Shown here piece by piece: positions 24,569 to 33,521 of a DNA stretch of 64,000 bases; position 1 is the stretch's first letter; every line of letters starts with the position of its first letter. The stretch spans positions 1,488,001 through 1,552,000 of the forward strand of contig NZ_CP051240.1 in assembly GCF_017794965.1 (NCBI RefSeq), given 5' to 3'. The notes under the pieces are model-generated. The model saw only the letters and a program-made list of their open reading frames with translations, had not been told where the DNA came from and ran no database searches. The translations under genes and the position numbers were made by a program. The DNA is from Alcanivorax sp. (lineage in GTDB: Bacteria > Pseudomonadota > Gammaproteobacteria > Pseudomonadales > Alcanivoracaceae).

Positions 24569-27403
24569 ATGCAAGACAGTTCCATGCAGCGACAATGGCA
24601 GTCCTCGCACATTGGAGGAGCCAATGCTGCCTATGTCGATGAACTGTACGAATCCTATCTGACCGATCCCAATTCCGTGCCGGAAGATTGGCGCGTTTAT
24701 TTCGAAAAGCTCCCCAGCGTTGATGCCGCCGTCGAATCCGACGTTCCCCATGCGGCTGTTCGTGAATATTTCCTGCTTCAGGCCAAGAATCGCTCTCGCG
24801 TACAGAAGTTCGGTGCCAGTGCTGTCAGTACTGAGCATGAACGTCGTCAGGTACGAGTGCTGCATCTTATCGCGGCCTACCGTAACCGGGGCCATCAGGT
24901 GGCCAGGCTGGATCCGCTGGGCATCATGGAACGTGAGACCGTTCCTGATCTGGAGCTTGCGCATCACGGCTTGAGCCCGGCAGACCTGGATACCGTTTTT
25001 CAGACCGGTAACCTCTTTATCGGCAAACCCGAAGCGACATTGCGGGAAATTGTCGATTGTCTGCAGGGAACCTACTGTTCCAGTGTTGGCGCTGAGTACA
25101 TGCACATCGTCAACACCGCCGAGAAGCGCTGGTTGCAACAGCGTATGGAAGGGGTGCGTAGCCATCCCGAGTACGGCAAGGAAATCAAAACCCATATCCT
25201 TGAGCGCCTTTCAGCAGCGGAAGGGCTTGAGAAGTACCTGGGCAGCAAGTACCCCGGTACCAAGCGTTTCGGTCTTGAAGGCGGCGAATCCCTGATTCCG
25301 CTGATGGACGAAATGATCCAGCGTGTGGGCAGCTACGGGGCCAAGGAAATGGTCATCGGTATGGCTCACCGTGGCCGGCTGAATGTGCTGGTGAACACCC
25401 TGGGCAAGAGCCCCAAGGATCTGTTCGAAGAATTCGATGGCAAGAGCTTCATCGAATCCGGCTCCGGTGATGTGAAGTATCACCAGGGCTTCTCCTCCAA
25501 TGTATTGACCTCCGGTGGCGAAGTGCACCTGGCCATGGCGTTCAATCCATCGCACCTGGAGATTGTCTCTCCGGTGGTGGAGGGCTCGGTACGTGCCCGT
25601 CAGGACCGTCGTGATGATGTTGCCGGTGAGCAGGTGGTTCCCATCCTGATTCACGGTGACGCCGCTTTTGCGGGGCAGGGCGTGGTAATGGAAACATTCC
25701 AGATGTCCCAGACCCGCGGCTTCTACACCGGTGGCAGCCTGCACATTGTGATCAACAACCAGGTGGGTTTTACCACCTCCCGTCGTGAAGATGCACGTTC
25801 CACCGAGTACTGCACCGATGTGGCGAAGATGGTCCAGGCGCCGATCTTCCACGTGAATGCGGACGACCCGGAAGCTGTCTACTTTGTCACGCAGCTGGCG
25901 GTGGATTACCGCATGCAGTTCAAGAAAGACGTGGTCATCGACCTGATCTGCTATCGCCGTCTGGGTCACAATGAGGCGGATGAGCCGTCCGGCACCCAGC
26001 CGCTGATGTACAAGAAGATCAAGTCTCATCCGACCACGCGTACCCTGTACGCCGAGCGCCTGATCAATGAAGGTGTGGTCAGCGAGCAGGAAGCGCAGAA
26101 GACGGCCGATGATTACCGCGACATGCTTGATGCGGGAAATCACGTTGTGAAGTCTCTGGTGCGTGAGCCCAACAAGGCATTGTTTGTGGACTGGTCTCCC
26201 TACCTTGGCCACAAGGTCGAGGATGACTGGGATACAGGCTATCCGTTGAAGAAACTGCAGGCTTTGGCCACCCGCATGGAGACATTGCCGGAAGGCTTTG
26301 TGGCCCAGCGTCAGGTGAAGAAGATCCTGGAAGACCGTCACAAGATGACTGCCGGTGCCATGCCGCTGAACTGGGGCTACGGGGAAACCCTGGCCTATGC
26401 GTCTCTGCTGGATCAGGGGTTCAATGTGCGCCTGACCGGGCAGGACTGTGGTCGGGGTACTTTCTCACACCGCCATGCGGTGCTGCACAACCAGAAGGAT
26501 GCAGCACAGCATGTGCCGCTGCAGCACCTCCATGATGAGCAGCCTCGTTTCGACATCTATGATTCGCTGTTGTCGGAAGAAGCGGTGCTTGGCTTCGAAT
26601 ACGGTTACGCCACCACCACGCCCAAGTCATTGGTGATCTGGGAAGCCCAGTTTGGTGATTTCGCCAACGGTGCCCAGGTAGTGATCGACCAGTTCATTTC
26701 CTCCGGGGAAGCCAAGTGGGCGCGCTTGTGTGGTCTGACCATGCTGCTGCCCCACGGTTATGAAGGGCAGGGCCCGGAGCATTCCTCCGCTCGCCTGGAG
26801 CGTTTCCTGCAGCTGTGCGCTGAGCACAACATGCAGGTGTGTGTGCCCAGTAACCCCTCGCAGATTTTCCACCTGCTGCGTCGGCAGGCCATTCGCCCGC
26901 TGCGCAAACCGCTGGTGATAATGAGCCCGAAGAGTCTGTTGCGTCACAAGAAGGCGGTCTCCTCCCTGGATGATTTGGCCACGGGCAAGTTCGAGACCGT
27001 GCTGGATGATTCTGCAGATCTGGATCCGAACGGGGTTGACCGGGTAGTGATGTGCTCTGGCAAGGTCTACTACGACCTGCTGGAGAAGCGTGAGTCTGAT
27101 GAGCGCAAGAACACCGTCCTGGTCCGCATCGAGCAGCTGTACCCGTTCCCGGAACAGCGTCTGGCCGAGGTACTGTCCCGCTATCCGAACCTGAAGCATC
27201 TGGTCTGGTGTCAGGAAGAGCCGATGAATCAGGGTGCCTGGTATTGCTCACAGCATCATATGTACCGGGTGGCCTACAAGGTGGGTGCCGCGCAGGTCCA
27301 TTACGCAGGTCGAGAGATGGCCGCCGCTCCGGCTGCCGGGTCCATGGCCCTGCATATCGAACAACAGCAGCGTCTGGTTCAGGACGCCTTCGAGATCAAG
27401 TGA
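24569..27403 (+). CDS. sucA: 2-oxoglutarate dehydrogenase E1 component
   Basis: A 944-residue thiamine-diphosphate enzyme that decarboxylates 2-oxoglutarate and loads the lipoyl arm of SucB. The N-terminal E2-binding helix (GGANAAYVDELYESYLTDP), the active-site histidine region MAHRGRLNVLVNTLGK, FNPSHLEIVSPVVEGSVRAR and GQDCGRGTFSHRHA are all typical. ATG 24569 with AGGAAC upstream matches the family start; the frame extends 51 codons further upstream but that sequence is not conserved-looking. Confidence 0.97.
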   Translation: MQDSSMQRQWQSSHIGGANAAYVDELYESYLTDPNSVPEDWRVYFEKLPSVDAAVESDVPHAAVREYFLLQAKNRSRVQKFGASAVSTEHERRQVRVLHLIAAYRNRGHQVARLDPLGIMERETVPDLELAHHGLSPADLDTVFQTGNLFIGKPEATLREIVDCLQGTYCSSVGAEYMHIVNTAEKRWLQQRMEGVRSHPEYGKEIKTHILERLSAAEGLEKYLGSKYPGTKRFGLEGGESLIPLMDEMIQRVGSYGAKEMVIGMAHRGRLNVLVNTLGKSPKDLFEEFDGKSFIESGSGDVKYHQGFSSNVLTSGGEVHLAMAFNPSHLEIVSPVVEGSVRARQDRRDDVAGEQVVPILIHGDAAFAGQGVVMETFQMSQTRGFYTGGSLHIVINNQVGFTTSRREDARSTEYCTDVAKMVQAPIFHVNADDPEAVYFVTQLAVDYRMQFKKDVVIDLICYRRLGHNEADEPSGTQPLMYKKIKSHPTTRTLYAERLINEGVVSEQEAQKTADDYRDMLDAGNHVVKSLVREPNKALFVDWSPYLGHKVEDDWDTGYPLKKLQALATRMETLPEGFVAQRQVKKILEDRHKMTAGAMPLNWGYGETLAYASLLDQGFNVRLTGQDCGRGTFSHRHAVLHNQKDAAQHVPLQHLHDEQPRFDIYDSLLSEEAVLGFEYGYATTTPKSLVIWEAQFGDFANGAQVVIDQFISSGEAKWARLCGLTMLLPHGYEGQGPEHSSARLERFLQLCAEHNMQVCVPSNPSQIFHLLRRQAIRPLRKPLVIMSPKSLLRHKKAVSSLDDLATGKFETVLDDSADLDPNGVDRVVMCSGKVYYDLLEKRESDERKNTVLVRIEQLYPFPEQRLAEVLSRYPNLKHLVWCQEEPMNQGAWYCSQHHMYRVAYKVGAAQVHYAGREMAAAPAAGSMALHIEQQQRLVQDAFEIK

Positions 27404-27416
27404 ATAAGGATTAGTC

Positions 27417-28661
27417 ATGGCGACTGACATTAAAGCCCCGCAGTTTCCCGAATCCGTAGCCGATGGCACTGTAGCCACCTGGCACAAGCAGGAAGGCGAA
27501 GCGGTAAAACGTGATGAACTGCTGGTAGATATTGAAACCGACAAGGTAGTACTGGAAGTGGTAGCCCCTGCCGATGGCGTGATCAGCAAGATCCTGGCCG
27601 GCGAGGGCGACACCGTGGAAAGCCAGCAGGTGCTGGCCAACTTCGAGGAAGGTGCCTCTGGTTCTGCTCCCGCCCCGGCGTCAGAGAGCAAGGATGAGCC
27701 GGAGCCCGAATCGGCGCCGGCAGAAGCGCAAAGCGCCCCCGCCAGTGATGACAGCAGTGCTTCCGGTCAGGCCGGCCCGGCCGCGCGCAAGCTGATGAGC
27801 GAGCATGGTGTCGCCGCCAGCCAGGTTTCCGGCACCGGCAAGGGTGGCCGTATTACCAAGCAGGACGTGGAAAAGGCGATCAGCGAGAAAGCCGAACAAC
27901 GTGCCAGCCAGCCGGCACCGCAGCAGCCTGCTACCCTGGACGTACCGGCTGCACCGGGCGAGCGTGAAGAGCGTCGTGTGCCGATGACCCGTCTGCGCAA
28001 GCGTATCGCCGAGCGCCTGGTATCCGCCCAGCACGACGCCGCCATGTTGACCACCTTCAATGAGGTCAACATGAAACCGATCATGGAGATGCGCAAGAAC
28101 TACAAGGACGCCTTCGAAAAAGCCCACGGTGTCCGTCTTGGTTTCATGGGCTTCTTTACCCGCGCCTGTGTGGAAGCGCTCAAGCGTCACCCGGAAGTGA
28201 ATGCCTCCATTGATGGTGATGACGTGGTTTATCACGGCTACTACGACATCGGCGTTGCGGTTTCCACTGATCGTGGCCTGGTGGTTCCTGTGCTGCGTGA
28301 TTCTGACCAGAAGGGCTTGGCAGAAGTCGAGTCCCAGATCATCGATTACGGGCAGAAAGCCCAGAAAGGCAAGCTCTCCATCGAGGAAATGACCGGTGGC
28401 ACCTTCACTATTTCCAATGGCGGTGTTTTTGGTTCCCTGATGTCCATGCCGATTCTGAATCCGCCGCAAACAGCGATTCTTGGCATGCACAAGATCCAGG
28501 AGCGTCCCATGGCAGTGGATGGCAAGGTGGAAATCCTGCCGATGATGTATCTGGCCCTGTCTTATGACCACCGTCTGATCGATGGCAAGCAGGCCGTACA
28601 GTTCCTGGTGACCGTGAAGAACTTCATCGAAGATCCGGCCCGACTGTTGCTGGATATCTGA
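27417..28661 (+). CDS. sucB: dihydrolipoamide succinyltransferase (E2 of 2-oxoglutarate dehydrogenase)
   Basis: A 414-residue E2 protein. The lipoyl domain spans residues 1-77 (lipoylated Lys in VDIETDKVVLEV). An Ala/Pro/Glu linker, the peripheral-subunit-binding domain (about 115-150, ARKLMSEHGV) and a catalytic domain follow. The catalytic domain ends with the active-site LALSYDHRLIDGKQAV. It begins 13 bp after sucA. Confidence 0.97.
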   Translation: MATDIKAPQFPESVADGTVATWHKQEGEAVKRDELLVDIETDKVVLEVVAPADGVISKILAGEGDTVESQQVLANFEEGASGSAPAPASESKDEPEPESAPAEAQSAPASDDSSASGQAGPAARKLMSEHGVAASQVSGTGKGGRITKQDVEKAISEKAEQRASQPAPQQPATLDVPAAPGEREERRVPMTRLRKRIAERLVSAQHDAAMLTTFNEVNMKPIMEMRKNYKDAFEKAHGVRLGFMGFFTRACVEALKRHPEVNASIDGDDVVYHGYYDIGVAVSTDRGLVVPVLRDSDQKGLAEVESQIIDYGQKAQKGKLSIEEMTGGTFTISNGGVFGSLMSMPILNPPQTAILGMHKIQERPMAVDGKVEILPMMYLALSYDHRLIDGKQAVQFLVTVKNFIEDPARLLLDI

Positions 28662-28728
28662 TTAACGCCGCACGCAACACGCTCCATGCTGCTGATGCAG
28701 TGTGGGGCGGTTCCCGAGAGGAAAGAAC

Positions 28729-30171
28729 ATGTCTGATAAATACGACGTTATTGTTATCGGTGGTGGACCTGGCGGCTATGTGGCCGCGATTCGCTGCGCG
28801 CAGCTTGGCCTGAATACCGCCTGTATTGAAAAACGGATCAACAAGCAGGACGAGCCGGCACTGGGCGGTACCTGCCTGAATGTGGGCTGCATTCCATCCA
28901 AGGCGTTGCTGGATTCATCGTGGAAGTATCACGAGACCGAGTCGGCTCTGGCCGAGCACGGTGTGAAGATCAAGGGTGCAGACCTGGATCTGGACACCAT
29001 GCTGCAGCGCAAGGACACCATCGTGAAGAACCTCACCGGTGGTATTGCCCAGTTGTTCAAGGCCAACAAGGTGACCTGGTTGCAGGGTACGGGCCAGTTG
29101 AAGGCCGGCAAGCAGGTGGAATTCCAGCCGCTGGACGGCGGCGATGCCCAGACCCTGCAGGCCGAGAACGTGATTCTGGCCGCTGGTTCTGTGCCGGTGG
29201 ATATCCCCGTGGCCCCGGTTGACCAGAATCTGATCCTGGACTCCACCGGCGCTCTGGATATCAACAAGGTGCCAAAGAAGCTGGGTGTGATTGGTGCGGG
29301 CGTGATTGGTCTGGAGCTGGGCAGTGTCTGGAACCGCCTCGGCAGTGAAGTGGTGGTGCTGGAAGCGGTGGATACTTTCCTGCCCATGATCGACAAGCAG
29401 ATCGCCAAAGATACCCAGAAGCAAATGGAAAAGCAGGGCCTGGATATTCGTCTGGGTGCGCGGGTCACCGGTTCCGAAACCACCAAGACCAAGGTCAAGG
29501 TGACTTACACGGACAAGGATGGTGAACATACCGAGAGCTTCGACAAGCTGATCGTTGCAGTTGGCCGTCGTCCTTATACCGAAGGTCTGCTCAGCGCCGA
29601 TGCCGGTGTCAGCCTGGATGAGCGTAACTTCATCTACGTGGATAGCCAGTGCCGTACTGATGTCCCGGGGGTGTATGCCATTGGTGATCTGGTACGTGGC
29701 CCTGCCTTGGCTCACAAAGCCATTGAAGAGGGCGTGATGGTGGCGGAAGTCATCATGGAAGAGCCCACCCAGGTGAACTATGACGCTGTACCTGGCGTGA
29801 TTTATACCCACCCGGAAGTGGCGTGGGTAGGCAAGACCGAAGAAGAAGTGAAGGAATCCGGCGACGCCTACAAGACCGGTGTTGTGCCTTTTGCAGCCAA
29901 CGGCCGTGCCATGGCAGCGGGCGAAACCGGTGGCATGGTCAAGTTTGTGGCGGACGAGAAGACCGACCGCATTCTGGGTATGCATATCGTTGGTCCGCAG
30001 GCCTCCGAGCTTATTCAGCAGGGCGTAATTGCCATGGAGTTTGGCGCGACCGCTGAAGATTTGCAGTTGATGGTGTTCGGACACCCGAGCCTGTCAGAAA
30101 CCGTTCATGAAGCTGCATTGGCGGTGGATTACAAAGCTATCCATGTGGCTCAGCGTCGTCGCAAGAAGTAA
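28729..30171 (+). CDS. lpdG: dihydrolipoyl dehydrogenase (E3)
   Basis: A 480-residue FAD disulfide oxidoreductase that reoxidises the lipoyl groups. FAD binding is at DVIVIGGGPGGYVAAI, the redox-active pair is in GGTCLNVGCIPSKALL, NAD binding is at GVIGAGVIGLELG, and the catalytic His-Glu is in HPSLSETVHE. Position within the suc operon matches LpdG-type enzymes of Pseudomonas. ATG 28729 with GAGGAAAG upstream was chosen over an in-frame ATG at 28702. The 67-bp gap to sucB contains degenerate heptads (CACGCAA, CACGCTC, CATGCTG). Confidence 0.96.
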   Translation: MSDKYDVIVIGGGPGGYVAAIRCAQLGLNTACIEKRINKQDEPALGGTCLNVGCIPSKALLDSSWKYHETESALAEHGVKIKGADLDLDTMLQRKDTIVKNLTGGIAQLFKANKVTWLQGTGQLKAGKQVEFQPLDGGDAQTLQAENVILAAGSVPVDIPVAPVDQNLILDSTGALDINKVPKKLGVIGAGVIGLELGSVWNRLGSEVVVLEAVDTFLPMIDKQIAKDTQKQMEKQGLDIRLGARVTGSETTKTKVKVTYTDKDGEHTESFDKLIVAVGRRPYTEGLLSADAGVSLDERNFIYVDSQCRTDVPGVYAIGDLVRGPALAHKAIEEGVMVAEVIMEEPTQVNYDAVPGVIYTHPEVAWVGKTEEEVKESGDAYKTGVVPFAANGRAMAAGETGGMVKFVADEKTDRILGMHIVGPQASELIQQGVIAMEFGATAEDLQLMVFGHPSLSETVHEAALAVDYKAIHVAQRRRKK

Positions 30172-30237
30172 CGGCGCAGAACGGCTAGAAAGGGCGCTCA
30201 AAAGGCGCCAAATCATTCAACAGATGGAAGTATTGGC

Positions 30238-31407
30238 ATGAATCTCCATGAGTATCAGTCAAAGCAGCTTTTCGCTGATTATGGCCTGCCAGTCTCTACC
30301 GGTTTCGCTTGCGACACTCCAGAAGAGGTCGCAGCCAAAACCAAAGAGATCGGCGGCGACAAGTGGGTGGTAAAAGCCCAGGTACACGCCGGCGGCCGTG
30401 GTAAGGCGGGCGGTGTAAAGCTGGTAGACAGCGCTGAAGAAGCGGCTGCTTTTGCCGAGCAGTGGCTGGGCAAGAACCTGGTGACTTTCCAGACCGATGA
30501 GAAAGGTCAGCCGGTTACCAAGATTTTGGTCGAAACCTGCACCGATATCGCCAAGGAACTGTACCTGAGTGCAGTACTGGATCGTGCCAGCCGTCGTGTC
30601 GTTTTCATGGCCTCCACCGAAGGTGGTATGGACATTGAGACCGTGGCTGAAGAAACCCCGGAAAAGATTCTTCGTGCCGAGATCGATCCGCTGGTCGGTG
30701 CGCAGCCCTACCAGGCGCGCGAAATCGCTTTCCAGTTGGGTCTGGAAGGCAAGCAGGTGAACCAGTTCGCCAAGATCTTTGTGGGTCTGGCCCAGCTGTT
30801 CATCGACAAGGATCTGGCCCTGATCGAAGTGAACCCGCTGGTGATCACTGAAGCAGGCGATCTGCACTGTCTGGATGCCAAGATCAACGTGGATGGTTCT
30901 GCCCTGTACCGTCACGCCGATATCAAGGCTCTGGAAGATCCTACCCAGGAAGATGCCCGTGAGCGTCGTGCTGCCGAGTGGGAGCTGAACTATGTGGCCC
31001 TGGACGGCAATATCGGTTGCATGGTTAACGGTGCTGGCCTGGCCATGGGGACCATGGATCTGGTGCAGTTGAAGGGTGGCTCACCGGCCAACTTCCTGGA
31101 CGTGGGCGGTGGCGCTACCAAGGAGCGTGTTACCGAAGCCTTCAAGATCATCCTGTCTGACGACAAGGTGAAAGGCGTTCTGGTGAATATCTTCGGCGGT
31201 ATCGTACGTTGTGACCTGATTGCCGACGGTATCATTGGTGCCGTTCAGGAAGTCGGTGTGACCGTACCGGTTGTGGTTCGTCTGGAAGGTAACAATGCCG
31301 AGCTGGGTGCTCAGAAGCTGGCCGAGAGTGGCATGAACATCATCGCCGCACAAAGTTTTGAAGACGCTGCCGAGCAGGTAGTGAAAGCTGTTGGAGGTGC
31401 CGCATGA
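30238..31407 (+). CDS. sucC: succinyl-CoA synthetase beta subunit (ADP-forming)
   Basis: A 389-residue ATP-grasp subunit that makes ATP from succinyl-CoA with SucD. It opens with MNLHEYQSKQLFADYGLPV and contains VKAQVHAGGRGKAGGVKL and VNIFGGIVRCDLIADGII. It overlaps sucD by 4 bp (ATGA), so the two subunits are translationally coupled. Confidence 0.98.
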   Translation: MNLHEYQSKQLFADYGLPVSTGFACDTPEEVAAKTKEIGGDKWVVKAQVHAGGRGKAGGVKLVDSAEEAAAFAEQWLGKNLVTFQTDEKGQPVTKILVETCTDIAKELYLSAVLDRASRRVVFMASTEGGMDIETVAEETPEKILRAEIDPLVGAQPYQAREIAFQLGLEGKQVNQFAKIFVGLAQLFIDKDLALIEVNPLVITEAGDLHCLDAKINVDGSALYRHADIKALEDPTQEDARERRAAEWELNYVALDGNIGCMVNGAGLAMGTMDLVQLKGGSPANFLDVGGGATKERVTEAFKIILSDDKVKGVLVNIFGGIVRCDLIADGIIGAVQEVGVTVPVVVRLEGNNAELGAQKLAESGMNIIAAQSFEDAAEQVVKAVGGAA

Positions 31408-32279
31408 GCGTACTGATCGACAAGAACACCAAGGTTATCTGCCAGGGTTTCACTGGTAGCCAGGGCACCTTCCATTCCGAGCAGGCCATCGAGTATGGCA
31501 CGCAGATGGTGGGTGGTGTGACCCCGGGCAAGGGTGGCCAGACTCACCTGGGCCTGCCGGTATTCAACACCGTGGCCGAAGCTGTTGCTGAAACTGGCGC
31601 CACTGCCAGCGTGATCTACGTGCCGGCCGCATTCTGCAAGGACTCTATTCTGGAAGCCGCGGATGCCGGTATCGAGCTGATCGTATGTATTACCGAAGGT
31701 ATTCCGGCGCTGGATATGCTGTACGTGAAGGAATACATCACCCGCAAGGGCGGTGTGCGCCTGATCGGTCCGAACTGCCCGGGTGTGATCACTCCTGGCC
31801 AGTGCAAGATCGGCATCATGCCCGGTCACATCCATCAGCCGGGTAAAGTGGGCATCGTATCCCGTTCCGGTACCCTGACTTATGAAGCAGTAAACCAGAC
31901 CACCAAGCTGGGCTTCGGTCAGTCTACCTGCATCGGTATCGGTGGTGATCCGATCCCGGGCATGACCTTCATCGACGCGCTGGAACTTTTCCAGAACGAT
32001 CCGCAAACCGAAGCCATTGTGATGGTGGGTGAGATTGGCGGTACCGCGGAAGATGAAGCCGCTGCGTACATCAAGGAAAACGTGACCAAACCGGTGGTCA
32101 GCTACATCGCGGGTGTCACTGCGCCTCCAGGCAAGCGCATGGGCCATGCCGGTGCCATCATCGCCGGCGGCAAGGGCACTGCAGACGAAAAGTTTGCAGC
32201 CCTGGAAGCGGCTGGTGTGAAGACTACCCGTAACCCTGCGGGTATCGGTCAGGCGGTGAAAGAACTGACTGGCTGGTAA
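31404..32279 (+). CDS. sucD: succinyl-CoA synthetase alpha subunit
   Basis: A 291-residue CoA-binding subunit. CoA-binding GFTGSQGTFHSEQAI is near the N-terminus, and the phosphohistidine is in GHAGAIIAGGKGTADEK. The normal length and a clean terminator 15 bp later mark the end of the operon. Confidence 0.98.
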   Translation: MSVLIDKNTKVICQGFTGSQGTFHSEQAIEYGTQMVGGVTPGKGGQTHLGLPVFNTVAEAVAETGATASVIYVPAAFCKDSILEAADAGIELIVCITEGIPALDMLYVKEYITRKGGVRLIGPNCPGVITPGQCKIGIMPGHIHQPGKVGIVSRSGTLTYEAVNQTTKLGFGQSTCIGIGGDPIPGMTFIDALELFQNDPQTEAIVMVGEIGGTAEDEAAAYIKENVTKPVVSYIAGVTAPPGKRMGHAGAIIAGGKGTADEKFAALEAAGVKTTRNPAGIGQAVKELTGW

Positions 32280-32293
32280 CAGCGGGCAGTGAT

Positions 32294-32325
32294 AAAAAAG
32301 GCCGGCATTATGCCGGCCTTTTTTT
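32294..32325 (+). terminator. Rho-independent terminator after sucD
   Basis: AAAAAAGGCCGGC-ATTAT-GCCGGCC hairpin followed by seven T. Confidence 0.93.
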
Positions 32326-32415
32326 ATGCTTCATCGCGGATTTCCGGGAAAGCCGCACCTTTCCGTAGGAGCGTCGCTGGCGGCGCGATTTCAGACCAAG
32401 ATCAAGAACGTTTTC

Positions 32416-32486
32416 ACCACAGAGATCACGGAGACCATGAAGGAAAGCGATTGTTTTAACTCCGTGATCTCTGCGAACTCTGTGGT
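32416..32486. repeat. Inverted heptad array of ACCACAGAG type
   Basis: The left arm is ACCACAGAGATCACGGAG and the right arm is CTCCGTGATCTCTG followed by CGAACTCTGTGGT. The arms are built from CTCTGTG-like 7-mers in opposite directions around an AT-rich centre. The same CTCTGTGGTAAA motif ends the short arrays at 14101 and 14241. Confidence 0.75.
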
Positions 32487-32505
32487 AAAACTGGCTTTGC
32501 TGCTT

Positions 32506-32593
32506 GTGTGGGAAGTTCAGCTTGCTGAACGAATGCTGATGCAGACCAGGGCACGCTACCAGAATCTTCGTTCAGCAAGCTGAATCTCCTACC
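32506..32593. repeat. REP doublet (REPIN-like)
   Basis: Two REP palindromes face each other: GTGTGGGAAGTTCAGCTTGC continuing TGAACGAA, and TTCGTTCAGCAAGCTGAATC continuing TCCTACC. Each carries the TTCAGC-TT-GCTGAA stem. Such doublets are the mobile unit of REP sequences. Confidence 0.8.
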
Positions 32594-32806
32594 AGAACTC
32601 GATTTCACCGGGCGAAGAAAAACGCCGGGATTGCGCCTCGAGCGACGCGGGTACGGGATGGGATTGGAAGCAGCAACGTCCTGCCAATCCGCCTGAGGGC
32701 GGGTACTACACAAAAGGGACTGACTGTTGAGCATCGTCAGAGCGTGCGGTAACGCCTGGCCCCGGGATGCTCAACACCCCTGTCCCCTTAATGTCTGTAA
32801 ACAGCC

Positions 32807-33043
32807 TTAGTGAAGGACATCATCGTCCAGCTCAAAGAACTCGTACTCATTGAGTTCCTTGCGCAGGCGACGTTCCTCCAGTCGATCTTCGATGCGGTGA
32901 CGCATGTCCATATTGAATGAGCGGCTGCGGGCGTTGCCCGATTCCTGCTCTTCGTTGTCCATATCGTCGTCCAGGATATCGAAATCTTCGTTCATCAGCA
33001 GATCTTCCGAATCAAGGTCTTGCTCATTACGACGGTTACTCAT
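32807..33043 (-). CDS. PA3496-family small acidic protein
   Basis: A 78-residue, very acidic cytoplasmic protein. Its first half is an Asp/Glu-rich low-complexity stretch (about 8-37). The second half has RHRIEDRLEERRLRKELNEY and the closing EFFELDDD, the pattern of the PA3496 family described as putative envelope-integrity proteins. ATG 33043 has GGAGG upstream and is preferred over a longer frame from 33070. No signal peptide is visible, so the family's envelope role must be indirect. It is monocistronic. Confidence 0.7.
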   Translation of the reverse strand: MSNRRNEQDLDSEDLLMNEDFDILDDDMDNEEQESGNARSRSFNMDMRHRIEDRLEERRLRKELNEYEFFELDDDVLH

Positions 33044-33214
33044 GGTGGCCTCCTGTGTTGACCTCCTCAAACAACCTGTGTCCGGTTGCCGTATCCTTGC
33101 GGGCGCGGCATGCCAACTGTGATGACTGCTTTCCCGACTGTTCTGCTCTGACGGGAAGGTGCACCCCCATGAACATCAGGTTAACGACATGGGTGTGAAG
33201 CAGTTCACTACGCC

Positions 33215-33243
33215 TATATATCGCCTGTTTTTCGTCGGTACAA
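33215..33243 (-). promoter_or_regulatory. candidate promoter for the PA3496-family gene
   Basis: On the minus strand TTGTAC (33243-33238), a 17-bp spacer, then TATATA (33220-33215). The leader would be about 165 nt. Confidence 0.5.
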
Positions 33244-33285
33244 GTTTTTTTTGCGGGGTGTAGGACCGGCGGTTGCAAGGCAGTG

Positions 33286-33312
33286 AAAAGCGGGCTGTCC
33301 GGCCCGCTTTTT
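33286..33312 (+). terminator. orphan terminator-like hairpin
   Basis: AAAAGCGGGC-TGTCCG-GCCCGC hairpin followed by five T. No plus-strand gene precedes it, so it may end an unannotated small RNA. Confidence 0.6.
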
Positions 33313-33521
33313 GGCTTGAGTAACGGGATTGACCAGTGACGATTCTGTGAAGCAGGTCATGATGCCCCGTGATTCAGAAAAATCAGTCACTTAAGTGCTG
33401 GAATGCCTGACGCTGGCTTTGTAAAGTGAGTCCACAGAGGTTGGGCTTGCAGTGGCAGGCCGGGAATCAGGGCCGGCGGATATCGTGGGGATGGCCGCAG
33501 GCACGTGGAGAGAATAAGAAC

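Larger units (their letters stand above)
32326..32806. other. Gene-free repeat patch after the TCA block
   Basis: There is no convincing gene. A REP-like GTAGGAGCGTCGCTGGCGGC lies at 32365, an inverted heptad array at 32416-32486 and a REP doublet at 32506-32593. The remainder to 32806 shows nothing recognisable, apart from GC-rich sequence that might be a decayed gene. Confidence 0.7.
33044..33521. other. Intergenic region with an orphan terminator
   Basis: 478 bp without a credible gene. It holds a minus-strand promoter candidate for the PA3496-family gene and a terminator-like hairpin at 33286-33312 that follows no gene. The stretch 33313-33521 shows nothing else beyond the ribosome-binding site of the next gene. 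Confidence 0.6.

Noticed and set aside
32326..32583. 85-codon open frame in the repeat patch
   Set aside because: It spans a REP palindrome and a heptad array, so its codons are set by repeats.
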